DNA from: JBBIGV01 sp037447335
GTDB taxonomy: Bacteria > Bacteroidota > Ignavibacteria > Ignavibacteriales > Ignavibacteriaceae
Assembly (NCBI GenBank): GCA_037447335.1
Contig: JBBIGV010000056.1
Coordinates: forward strand, 1 to 24,287
Direction: 5' to 3'
Length of the DNA: 24,287 nucleotides
Of the stretch, positions 6,935 through 13,655 are shown one piece after another; the stretch's first letter is position 1; the number at the start of each line of letters is the position of its first letter. Below the pieces are notes generated by a model that worked only from the letters and a program-made list of their open reading frames with translations, had not been told where the DNA came from and did no database searches. A program made the position numbers and the translations under genes.

Positions 6935-8374
6935 TGCTGTTAATTGATTCTGAGATTTATTCTCTTCTAAATGGCTTACTTCTTCTTGAATCGGGAACTC
7001 AACTTTAAACTCACTTCCCTTTCCAAGCTTACTTAAAACTGAGATATTACCACCGTAGTGTTCAACAATTTCTTTGACAAGATTTAACCCAAGTCCTGTG
7101 CCGATCTGTTCAGTTTCCCTGGCATTTTTACTTCTGTAAAATTCCTCAAATATTTTTTCAATATCCTCCTTTGGAATTCCAATACCTGTATCCTTAACAA
7201 GAAATCCGTAAGTAATATCATCAATAAAAGTTTCAACAACTACTTTCCCACCTGCAAGAGTGTATCTCAGCGCATTACTCACAAGATTGCTGACTACTTT
7301 TTCAAATCCATTAACATCTATCTGGATATTAAAATGAACCGGCAGATGACAATATTCCAGGATAATATTCTTCTTATCAGCATAGGGTTTGTGATGACTC
7401 ACAATTCCGCACAGCCATTCATCAAAGTCAACATTTTCAAATACTGGTTTTTCCATCCCAAGATTATATTGTGTAACTGTTATCATTTCCTTAATCATAT
7501 CAATCACCTGTGAGGATCTGCGTTCAGCTTTGAATACCATGTCTCTTACTTCTTTTCTCAGATCATCAGCAAATAATGTTTTTACAACATCAAGCGTGCT
7601 TTGAATTGCAATCATCGGCGACTTTAATTCGTGTGCAGCAAATCGGAATGTTCTGCTTCTGTCCTTAATTGCTTTTTCAAGCTGAACATTTTTTTCGTCA
7701 ATAATGCGTTTTAGTGCTCTGTAACCATTCATAAAGTAATTAATGATATAAACAACTGCGAAGTTTGTAATATAAAATGCAATCAGAGAAGTTACTATCA
7801 GTGCGAGCGACGCAGGTTCAGTGCGAAGCAAATACCTGTCAACCATAAAAAGATGCTCTAGCACTGTCCATACTGTTAAAAGCAGAGCAGCTATAATCGC
7901 ATTGAAATATGGAAGAAATTTTCCGGGAAATATTATGCCCGAAAGTATCACCTGTACGAGATACAAAAAGTAAAACGGATTTCCGATTCCACCTGAATAA
8001 TGAATTATGAATGAAATGAAAATTAAATCAACCAGTATCTGAAGCTCAAGAAATGCGAGCTCCTGGTATTCATTTTTAAATGGAAAATATCTTGCAATAA
8101 AGAAAAACAATATGTTAATGATGATAAGGATTACTGCAATGTTGGTTATTTCAACGAAACCGATTCTGAAACCAAATATTCCTTCAGCAACGGGAACACA
8201 AAAAATCAGGGAAATAATTGCAATCCACCGAAGATTTGTAAGCCATGCTATTCTTTCCCTCAAAGAAGCTACTGTATGAAAAGGCAGCTTTGCACTTCCG
8301 GATGTACTGAGATCAAATCTGAACATTGAAGAACTCATTGAGTTTCGATTTAATAATTTGCGATAATCCTTCAT
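6923..8374 (-). CDS. Membrane sensor histidine kinase, RegB/PrrB-like
   Basis: The N-terminal half (about 45-215) has roughly six membrane segments and begins with a LTNLRWIAI stretch typical of RegB-type kinases. Between membrane segments lies GGIGNPF at 128-134, matching the GGxxNPF heptapeptide that in RegB/PrrB binds quinone and senses redox state. The phosphoacceptor is His248 in AAHELKSP. The ATPase domain has NLVSNALRYT, DTGIGIP and GTGLGL. The redox cysteine of RegB next to the H-box is not present. It is the last gene of the hydrogenase operon and overlaps the protease gene by 62 bases from this start. There is no clear ribosome site, so ATGs at 8338 or 8326 are alternatives. No cognate response regulator is adjacent. 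Confidence 0.85.
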   Translation of the reverse strand: MKDYRKLLNRNSMSSSMFRFDLSTSGSAKLPFHTVASLRERIAWLTNLRWIAIISLIFCVPVAEGIFGFRIGFVEITNIAVILIIINILFFFIARYFPFKNEYQELAFLELQILVDLIFISFIIHYSGGIGNPFYFLYLVQVILSGIIFPGKFLPYFNAIIAALLLTVWTVLEHLFMVDRYLLRTEPASLALIVTSLIAFYITNFAVVYIINYFMNGYRALKRIIDEKNVQLEKAIKDRSRTFRFAAHELKSPMIAIQSTLDVVKTLFADDLRKEVRDMVFKAERRSSQVIDMIKEMITVTQYNLGMEKPVFENVDFDEWLCGIVSHHKPYADKKNIILEYCHLPVHFNIQIDVNGFEKVVSNLVSNALRYTLAGGKVVVETFIDDITYGFLVKDTGIGIPKEDIEKIFEEFYRSKNARETEQIGTGLGLNLVKEIVEHYGGNISVLSKLGKGSEFKVEFPIQEEVSHLEENKSQNQLTALQP

Positions 8375-8783
8375 TCAAGGTTGTTGAAAGAGGTTGAATT
8401 CCAATGAAGATAAAATCCATTTGCTGATTTTTTAATAAATAATTTTTTACGATATTGATTGAAAATGCGTGTGTGCTGAAATCCGTCTGTTCAATTTCTT
8501 CTTCAGTAAAAAATTTTACGCCTCCGGGTTCAATATTGGAATGTGCAGCATCGACAAACACAACAACCTGTGGTTTGTGATTAAGAATTGTTTCTAAATG
8601 ATTTTCAGGATTTCTTCCTGCTATGATGAATTGAGATTTCCGAAATTCTTTTTTTGATTTGAGCCTTTCTATGAATTCTATTCCTGCACCATCATCACCG
8701 CGATATTCGTTACCTAATCCGACAAATACAATTTTTTCTTCATCGTAGTCAGAAAGCTCATCTGTTAAATGCATAAAATTCAT
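8313..8783 (-). CDS. Hydrogenase maturation endopeptidase, HycI-like
   Basis: This is a nickel-dependent protease that removes the C-terminal tail of the [NiFe] large subunit after nickel insertion. The fold signature FVGLGNEYRGDDGAG is present. From the start used here, the expected nickel ligands are Asp31 in the DDG motif, Asp78 in VDAAH, and His105 in STHAFS. About 156 residues is normal for the family. No ribosome site distinguishes the ATG at 8783 from the one at 8774, and a TTG at 8795 would extend it further. It overlaps the NuoI-like gene upstream and the kinase downstream. Its presence fits the 32-residue tail after the last Cys-Arg motif of the large subunit encoded in the same operon. 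Confidence 0.88.
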   Translation of the reverse strand: MNFMHLTDELSDYDEEKIVFVGLGNEYRGDDGAGIEFIERLKSKKEFRKSQFIIAGRNPENHLETILNHKPQVVVFVDAAHSNIEPGGVKFFTEEEIEQTDFSTHAFSINIVKNYLLKNQQMDFIFIGIQPLSTTLNEGLSQIIKSKLNEFFNVQI

Positions 8784-9375
8784 CTTCAACAACAATTTTA
8801 TGGCGGCATTTTGGACAAACTTCTTTTATCTGATCTTCTCTTCTTATTCTTGACTTTGCTTTTGATGGTTCATGCTCAAAAAACTCTCTCTGGATATTCA
8901 GCAAAAAGTTTGGATGCGCATAAGCTTTGGCACCAAGTCTTTGTCTTATCCATTTGATCTGATCCATAGGTGCGATGATAGAACCACAAACTTCACAGAG
9001 CAGAATTTCCTTTTCAACTTTTTCAAGAATGTTCGGATCGTTAATATCCATTGTGGCAAATGAGTATTCGGTACTGAGAATTACTCCTTTCTCAGTAATG
9101 CAGTGCTCCTCGCACTGCCCGCAATGAATGCATGATGCATAGTTAATTTGCAGTGTTCGTATTTTGTTATTCACATCATCAGTCACTGTAATTGCTCCGG
9201 CAGGACAAACCAGTGCACAGGTTCCGCAGCCAACGCAATCTTCGTTATGATAACGAGGGAAACCTCTGAACTCCTCTTCCGGCTTGAATCCCTCAGCAGG
9301 AAATTTTGTAGTGTATGGTTTTGAAAAGAAGGATGTTAACGCTTCTTTTATCTCACGTATTTTGGGAAGATACAT
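8758..9375 (-). CDS. Group 4 hydrogenase NuoI-like [4Fe-4S] ferredoxin subunit (MbhN/HyfH-like)
   Basis: The 205-residue peripheral subunit carries two [4Fe-4S] clusters that pass electrons to the small subunit. Cluster ligands are C47/C50/C53/C57 and C82/C85/C88/C92, in the 8Fe arrangement of NuoI/MbhN. The C-terminal third adds two CxxC pairs, C127/C130 and C187/C190, spaced like a zinc-ribbon. The start at 9375 follows GGAG. The gene lies just after mrpG, far from the other core hydrogenase genes, whereas its position after the NuoH-like gene is usual elsewhere. Its stop overlaps the protease gene. Confidence 0.88.
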   Translation of the reverse strand: MYLPKIREIKEALTSFFSKPYTTKFPAEGFKPEEEFRGFPRYHNEDCVGCGTCALVCPAGAITVTDDVNNKIRTLQINYASCIHCGQCEEHCITEKGVILSTEYSFATMDINDPNILEKVEKEILLCEVCGSIIAPMDQIKWIRQRLGAKAYAHPNFLLNIQREFFEHEPSKAKSRIRREDQIKEVCPKCRHKIVVEDEFYAFNR

Positions 9376-9398
9376 TTCTATACTCCAAACTTTTTAAT

Positions 9399-9761
9399 TT
9401 AAGCTTCCACTTCTTCTTTTAGAGTTTCATCTCTCAGTTCTTTATCTTCTTCATATTTATCAACAACAGATACTTTCGCTAATGGTATTTTACTTCGATG
9501 AGCTGCTCTTGATACAGCATGAGCTGCTGTTGGTGCAGCAAGAACAATGAATACAATTCCAATCAATGCTTTAAACCCAAAACTTGTAAATCCCTGCATT
9601 ACAATTACACCCAGCAGAATTCCCATTGAGCCGAATGTAACGCACTTAGTAGCCGCCTGCAGTCTGTTGTAAACATCCGGCAGACGGATGAGACCAAGCA
9701 CTCCAAAAAAATCAAAAGCGATTCCGATGCAGATTAAAATAATTCCAATTGTATCAGTCAT
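9399..9761 (-). CDS. mrpG: Na+/H+ antiporter subunit MrpG/MnhG-like (MbhC)
   Basis: This is a small membrane subunit of the Mrp module, 120 residues with three hydrophobic helices. The family signature RLPDVYNRLQAATK, with FGSMGILLG after it, is clear. The C-terminal tail is highly charged (EEDKELRDETLKEE). A GGGAGG ribosome site precedes the ATG, and the gene overlaps mrpF by eight bases. In Mrp-linked hydrogenases this subunit, with MrpE and MrpF, belongs to the sodium-translocating part of the membrane arm. Confidence 0.92.
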   Translation of the reverse strand: MTDTIGIILICIGIAFDFFGVLGLIRLPDVYNRLQAATKCVTFGSMGILLGVIVMQGFTSFGFKALIGIVFIVLAAPTAAHAVSRAAHRSKIPLAKVSVVDKYEEDKELRDETLKEEVEA

Positions 9762-10092
9762 CTAACTGCCTCCCTTCCAGAACTTTTGAAAAAGCAAGTG
9801 TTGCAATGAGACTGAGCAGTGCCCAGATGAGTCCGACATCAATGAAGAAAGATTCATTGTAATAGATGCTCAACAAAGCTGTTAGTCCAATAATCAAAAT
9901 TCCAAGTATATCTACGGCAACGATTCTGTCTGCTGCAGTTGGTCCAAGTATTACTCTGATCAATACCAACAGCGAACTGAACAGAATCACATTGATCAGC
10001 TTGAGCATCAGCTCGCCTTCATAAATAAAAAAGTTAAAGAAAAAGAAAGCTGCAAAGATGATCAGCCCGATTATCCATTTCAAAATTTTCAT
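9754..10092 (-). CDS. mrpF: Na+/H+ antiporter subunit MrpF/MnhF-like (MbhB)
   Basis: The product has 112 residues with an extra N-terminal hydrophobic helix and then the three-helix MrpF core. The family motif GPTAADRIVAVDILG is intact, including the conserved acidic residue in the second core helix. GGAGG precedes the start, and ATGA overlaps the mrpE stop. It functions within the membrane ion-translocation arm. Confidence 0.92.
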   Translation of the reverse strand: MKILKWIIGLIIFAAFFFFNFFIYEGELMLKLINVILFSSLLVLIRVILGPTAADRIVAVDILGILIIGLTALLSIYYNESFFIDVGLIWALLSLIATLAFSKVLEGRQLDD

Positions 10093-10595
10093 TCAAACAC
10101 CTCCGTAAGTGTTTTTTCGAACCTGTTTCCAATTTCTTTTGTTGCTTCATCCACGTCCTGCGTTTTTACATTTATCCAGTGAATGTAAAGTTCCTGTTTG
10201 TCCCTGTTCAAATCTACTGTTAATGTTCCCGGAGTAAGAGTGATTGAATTTGAAAGAACAGTTATTGCGGAATCTTTAGTGAGCTTTGTTTTGATTTTTA
10301 CTATTCCCGGTTTAATGGGAAGCTTTGGATGAATAACCAGATAAGCTACTTCGAGATTTGCTTTTATCATCTCCCAAACAAACTTGACAATATAGAACAG
10401 AAAATGAATCGTTCTTTTCACCGGGTGTTGACTCGCTGCATTCTTTATAAGGAAGTGTCCTGCCAAAAAAGAAATGAGCAATGAAATTGCTATACCGATC
10501 AGCGCTTCCTGATAGTCCTTAATATCAGTCAACGCAAACCAGACAATAAGTGCAAATACAAAAACTATTATTCTGCTTTTAGTTTTAATTTCCAT
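10089..10595 (-). CDS. mrpE: Na+/H+ antiporter subunit MrpE/MnhE-like (MbhA)
   Basis: The product has 168 residues. Hydrophobic helices at about 8-50 and 65-90 are followed by a soluble C-terminal domain with the MrpE pattern SITLTPGTLTVDL and a YIHWINV strand. GGAGG precedes the ATG. It overlaps mrpD by eleven bases upstream and mrpF by four downstream. MrpE is needed for assembly and activity of Mrp antiporters and is kept in Mrp-type hydrogenases. Confidence 0.92.
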   Translation of the reverse strand: MEIKTKSRIIVFVFALIVWFALTDIKDYQEALIGIAISLLISFLAGHFLIKNAASQHPVKRTIHFLFYIVKFVWEMIKANLEVAYLVIHPKLPIKPGIVKIKTKLTKDSAITVLSNSITLTPGTLTVDLNRDKQELYIHWINVKTQDVDEATKEIGNRFEKTLTEVFE

Positions 10596-12072
10596 TTATA
10601 CCTCCAAGCACAAGCTGAATGTATTCTGTTTTATCAGCAATTACTTTTACGACAGGATCAAGAGTAACTTCCTGAATGCCGGGCACAACCATTAAACTTG
10701 TAATAAGGCACAGCACAGCAAGTGTTATCATCGAAGCATTCATTCTCCAGCCGATTTTATTTTCTGATGATTCAACAACTGTTTCCCCTTTGAATCCGTA
10801 TCTCTGAACTTTCATAAATGAAGCAAGAGTTAAAAGACTTCCGATAATTGCAAATACTGCATACCAGGGTAAACCAGCCTGCAGAGCTGCAATTATAATT
10901 ATTAATTTGCTGAAGAATCCATTGAACGGCGGAATACCTGATATTGAAAGTGAAGCGATCAGAGAAGTTTGTGATGTTGTGGGAAGCAGCTTCATCAGGT
11001 TCCCCATCTTTCTCAGATCACGTGTGCCAAGCGCCATTTCAACAGAGCCTGCATTATAAAATAAAAGTGATTTGAATAGTGCATGATTAAACAAGTGAAA
11101 CACAGCGCCAAGAATTCCGAGCGGAGTGGCGATTCCCATCCCGAGTAAAATATATCCAATCTGACTGATGCTGTGATAAGCGAGAAGCCGTTTCATATCC
11201 CATTGACCAATTGCAAGGAACACCCCGATTAGGATCGAAATTGTTCCGAGCACTAAAAATATCTCCATAAATACTTCGGGTGCATTGAACACGTTGTAGA
11301 AAATTCTGATCATCACATAAATTCCAAGAGCTTTAATCAATACTCCTGAAAGCATTGATGAAATTGGTGCGGGCGCAGAAGAATGTGCATCAGGCAGCCA
11401 TGCGTGGAAAGGCATTGCAGCAGCTTTCAATCCGAATCCTGCCATAAATAAAGCACCAACCCAGAATATTACTTTCTGATCAACAGCCGGCAGCACCTCA
11501 GCTACCTTAGCCATCGTTAATGTTGATGTTGCACTGTAGGTTACTGCAATTCCAGCAAGAATTAAAAAAGATGAAACAGATCCCATTACCGCATACTTAA
11601 ACGCGGCTTCAAATTCCTCAGCTTTGCTTCCGTATGCAACAAGTGCAAAGGCAGAAAACAGAGCGATTTCCATAAAGACGTAGAGATTAAAGAAGTCACC
11701 TGTTATTATCACTCCGTTCATACCTGTAACCAGAAGCATAAACAGAGAGTAATATTTCCAATCCATTGAAAGGTGACGAATATATTGAATCGAAAATATC
11801 AATGATGTAAACGATATAATGCTAACCATCACCAGTATAAAAGAAGTAAGTGCATCCTGCACGAGAACTATTCCATACGGTATTGACCACGCACTCATAG
11901 AGTAAGTGATAGTTTCTTCTTTCATCAAAATAAATGAAAACAGTGAAAGCACAAGTAAAGCACTCGATGCAATTACACTAAGTATTACTGCCCAGTTGTC
12001 TTTCTTGCCAGCAATAAGGGAAATTAAGAATGCAGCAAGGAGCGGAATGATTATATAATAAGGAAGTATCAT
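10585..12072 (-). CDS. mrpD: Antiporter-like proton/Na+ channel subunit MrpD-like (MbhH)
   Basis: This 495-residue membrane protein belongs to the NuoL/M/N-MrpA/D family, with about 14 helices. The ion-pathway residues are present: Glu135 in the TM5 motif FMEIALFS and Lys216 in GLKAAAMPFHAWLPDAH, followed by the loop SSAPAPISSMLSG typical of MrpD. This is therefore the antiporter-like subunit that looks fully competent for proton movement. GGAGG precedes the start, and it overlaps mrpC (four bases) and mrpE (eleven bases). In archaeal Mbh the equivalent subunit sits at the distal end next to the Mrp small subunits. Confidence 0.94.
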   Translation of the reverse strand: MILPYYIIIPLLAAFLISLIAGKKDNWAVILSVIASSALLVLSLFSFILMKEETITYSMSAWSIPYGIVLVQDALTSFILVMVSIISFTSLIFSIQYIRHLSMDWKYYSLFMLLVTGMNGVIITGDFFNLYVFMEIALFSAFALVAYGSKAEEFEAAFKYAVMGSVSSFLILAGIAVTYSATSTLTMAKVAEVLPAVDQKVIFWVGALFMAGFGLKAAAMPFHAWLPDAHSSAPAPISSMLSGVLIKALGIYVMIRIFYNVFNAPEVFMEIFLVLGTISILIGVFLAIGQWDMKRLLAYHSISQIGYILLGMGIATPLGILGAVFHLFNHALFKSLLFYNAGSVEMALGTRDLRKMGNLMKLLPTTSQTSLIASLSISGIPPFNGFFSKLIIIIAALQAGLPWYAVFAIIGSLLTLASFMKVQRYGFKGETVVESSENKIGWRMNASMITLAVLCLITSLMVVPGIQEVTLDPVVKVIADKTEYIQLVLGGINGN

Positions 12073-12407
12073 CCTCTTAACCTCCTTATCTCTGTTATAT
12101 CAAATGTGCCATATTTTTCAAATAGTTTTATTGCTAGGGCAACTAACATTGCGGTTGTGCCAAGTTCAATTACTATGGATGTGAGCACCAAAGCCTGTGG
12201 AAGCGGATCAACCATTGGTGAGATTTCCTTTCCCTTCGACAAAATCGGATAAAGCGAATTATTACGATAGGCAAAAAGTATCAGAAGAAGATTTACTGCA
12301 TAGCCAAGTATTCCGATTGATAGAATAATTTTTATTAAATCTCTTTTTGTCAGAACTCCGTACAAACCAACAAGCAGCAGCGTAAAACAAAGAAGATATA
12401 CAATCAT
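12069..12407 (-). CDS. mrpC: Na+/H+ antiporter subunit MrpC/MnhC-like, NuoK fold (MbhG)
   Basis: The 112-residue, three-helix protein is of the NuoK/MrpC type. The second helix has LGYAVNLLLI, and the third has the conserved PLPQALVLTSIVIELG with its embedded Glu. GGAG precedes the ATG, three bases after the mrpB stop. The stop overlaps mrpD by four bases. NuoK-type subunits carry the glutamates that link electron transfer to ion movement. Confidence 0.93.
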   Translation of the reverse strand: MIVYLLCFTLLLVGLYGVLTKRDLIKIILSIGILGYAVNLLLILFAYRNNSLYPILSKGKEISPMVDPLPQALVLTSIVIELGTTAMLVALAIKLFEKYGTFDITEIRRLRG

Positions 12408-12410
12408 AAT

Positions 12411-12854
12411 TCATTCTCCTTTCATAACTTTTGAACCTGCCAGAACCCATACTACAAGGAAAAGGGACATTCCGACTTTGATTCCAATTACTATGTTTAG
12501 CGGAAGTATTGTGCCGGCGCTTAGCAATGCAAACAATTCACCTTTAGTTATAAAGTTTGCAAGGAAGGCACCGCCCATTGATAAACCAAGAATACCGATT
12601 ACAAGAAACAGAGTTGCACTTGCTGATTCCAGATCATGAAGAAAACCAATGTTTAACCAGTCAGATGTAAACTTTCTTCCGTAGGCAAGCAAAACATTCA
12701 GAAATGCAAGTGCTACTATTACACCTCCAGCAAATCCTCCGCCGGGTGAAAGATGTCCGTGAAAGATGATGTAAATACCGTAAAGTAAAATCATCCATAC
12801 ACTTATTCGCGTAACAGTTTTAACGATTAATGTCATACCACTATTCTGCTGCAT
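12411..12854 (-). CDS. mrpB: Na+/H+ antiporter subunit MrpB/MnhB-like (MbhF)
   Basis: The product has 147 residues with four hydrophobic helices. The signature GHLSPGGGFAGGVIVA after the first helix pair is diagnostic of MrpB. The start at 12854 is supported by GGAG at 12862-12865, although MTLIVKTV seven residues in would match shorter family members. It overlaps the MbhDE-like gene by 14 bases, so the two are probably translated together. Confidence 0.92.
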   Translation of the reverse strand: MQQNSGMTLIVKTVTRISVWMILLYGIYIIFHGHLSPGGGFAGGVIVALAFLNVLLAYGRKFTSDWLNIGFLHDLESASATLFLVIGILGLSMGGAFLANFITKGELFALLSAGTILPLNIVIGIKVGMSLFLVVWVLAGSKVMKGE

Positions 12855-13404
12855 GACTTAACTCCGTTTTATCTTTTTTAGATTTTGATTTTATCCTGAG
12901 AATTGTAAACGCTCCGAGTATTGCGGTAAATAATACTGTGATCTCTCCAAGTGTATCGTAGGCCCTGTAATCAAGAATTATTGAACTTACAAGATTTGCC
13001 GCACCTGTATCCTGAGCTCCGTTATCCAGATAGTATTGTGAAGTTGTCATCAAAGGTTTGCCAAAAGGTGGAAGCAGCTTAAATACTGAAACGCTGAATA
13101 TAAAAATAGCTGCGAGGGTGATAACTGTTACACCAGCCAGTATTTTATTAATTCTTGATGGAGCCTGCTTGTGATAATCCTTTCCTGAAAATGCTTTCAC
13201 AAGAATTATGAGTGCAAATATCTCAAACAGGAACTGCACGATCGCCAGATCAGGTGCTTGCAGGAAAAGAAATGAAAGAGAAACACCTAATCCCACAACA
13301 CCAATTGCAATAATTGAGGAGAGGATATCCTCCATCTCCAGCGCCGCAATCGAAGCGATTATCATTACGATAAGTATAAATATTAACCAATACTCAACAG
13401 GCAT
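12841..13404 (-). CDS. MbhD-MbhE-like fusion, the C-terminal part of MrpA
   Basis: The 187-residue membrane protein corresponds to the segment at the end of full-length MrpA that archaeal Mbh operons encode as mbhD and mbhE. The first about 75 residues hold the DUF4040/MbhD pattern (AALEMEDILSSIIAIGV, then FLFLQAPDLAIVQFL, FEIFALIILV), a NuoJ-like unit. The remainder has two helices and the MbhE motif YRAYDTLGEITVLFTA. A strong GGAGG at 13410-13414 precedes the start. A 251-base gap rich in palindromes separates it from the NuoL-like gene that would supply the rest of MrpA. Confidence 0.9.
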   Translation of the reverse strand: MPVEYWLIFILIVMIIASIAALEMEDILSSIIAIGVVGLGVSLSFLFLQAPDLAIVQFLFEIFALIILVKAFSGKDYHKQAPSRINKILAGVTVITLAAIFIFSVSVFKLLPPFGKPLMTTSQYYLDNGAQDTGAANLVSSIILDYRAYDTLGEITVLFTAILGAFTILRIKSKSKKDKTELSHAAE

Positions 13405-13655
13405 TTAATCCTCCGGGGAAAACTTATTATTTCGTTATGCTGAACTTGCCGCCTTTGGCGAGCTTCGCTTTCAGCGGGTTTCAGCATCTTCGTTTTTTTC
13501 TATTTGGGCTGATGCCCTTTTCCTTCTGCTTTTTATCTTTTGACCCGTCATTTAAATCGGGATCTAATTGAACTTCTAAGTATCGGCTTTAGCCAAATCA
13601 ATTTATTAACACTACATACTTAAAAGATGCTGAAATGAATTCAGCATAAAACTTT
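13405..13655. repeat. Palindrome cluster in a break of the hydrogenase operon
   Basis: The stretch has no gene but several inverted repeats. ATGCTGAA 13627-13634, loop ATGAA, TTCAGCAT 13640-13647 lies just beyond the stop of the NuoL-like gene. ATGCTGAAC 13437-13445 faces GTTTCAGCAT 13478-13487, enclosing CGCC-TTT-GGCG at 13450-13460. GGGC-TGAT-GCCC is at 13506-13517 and GGCT-TT-AGCC at 13585-13594. The ATGCTGAA/TTCAGCAT core occurs in both outer elements, so this looks like repeated insertion of one palindromic unit. On the minus strand the 13627-13647 hairpin is followed by CTTTTAAG, at best a weak terminator. Confidence 0.65.
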
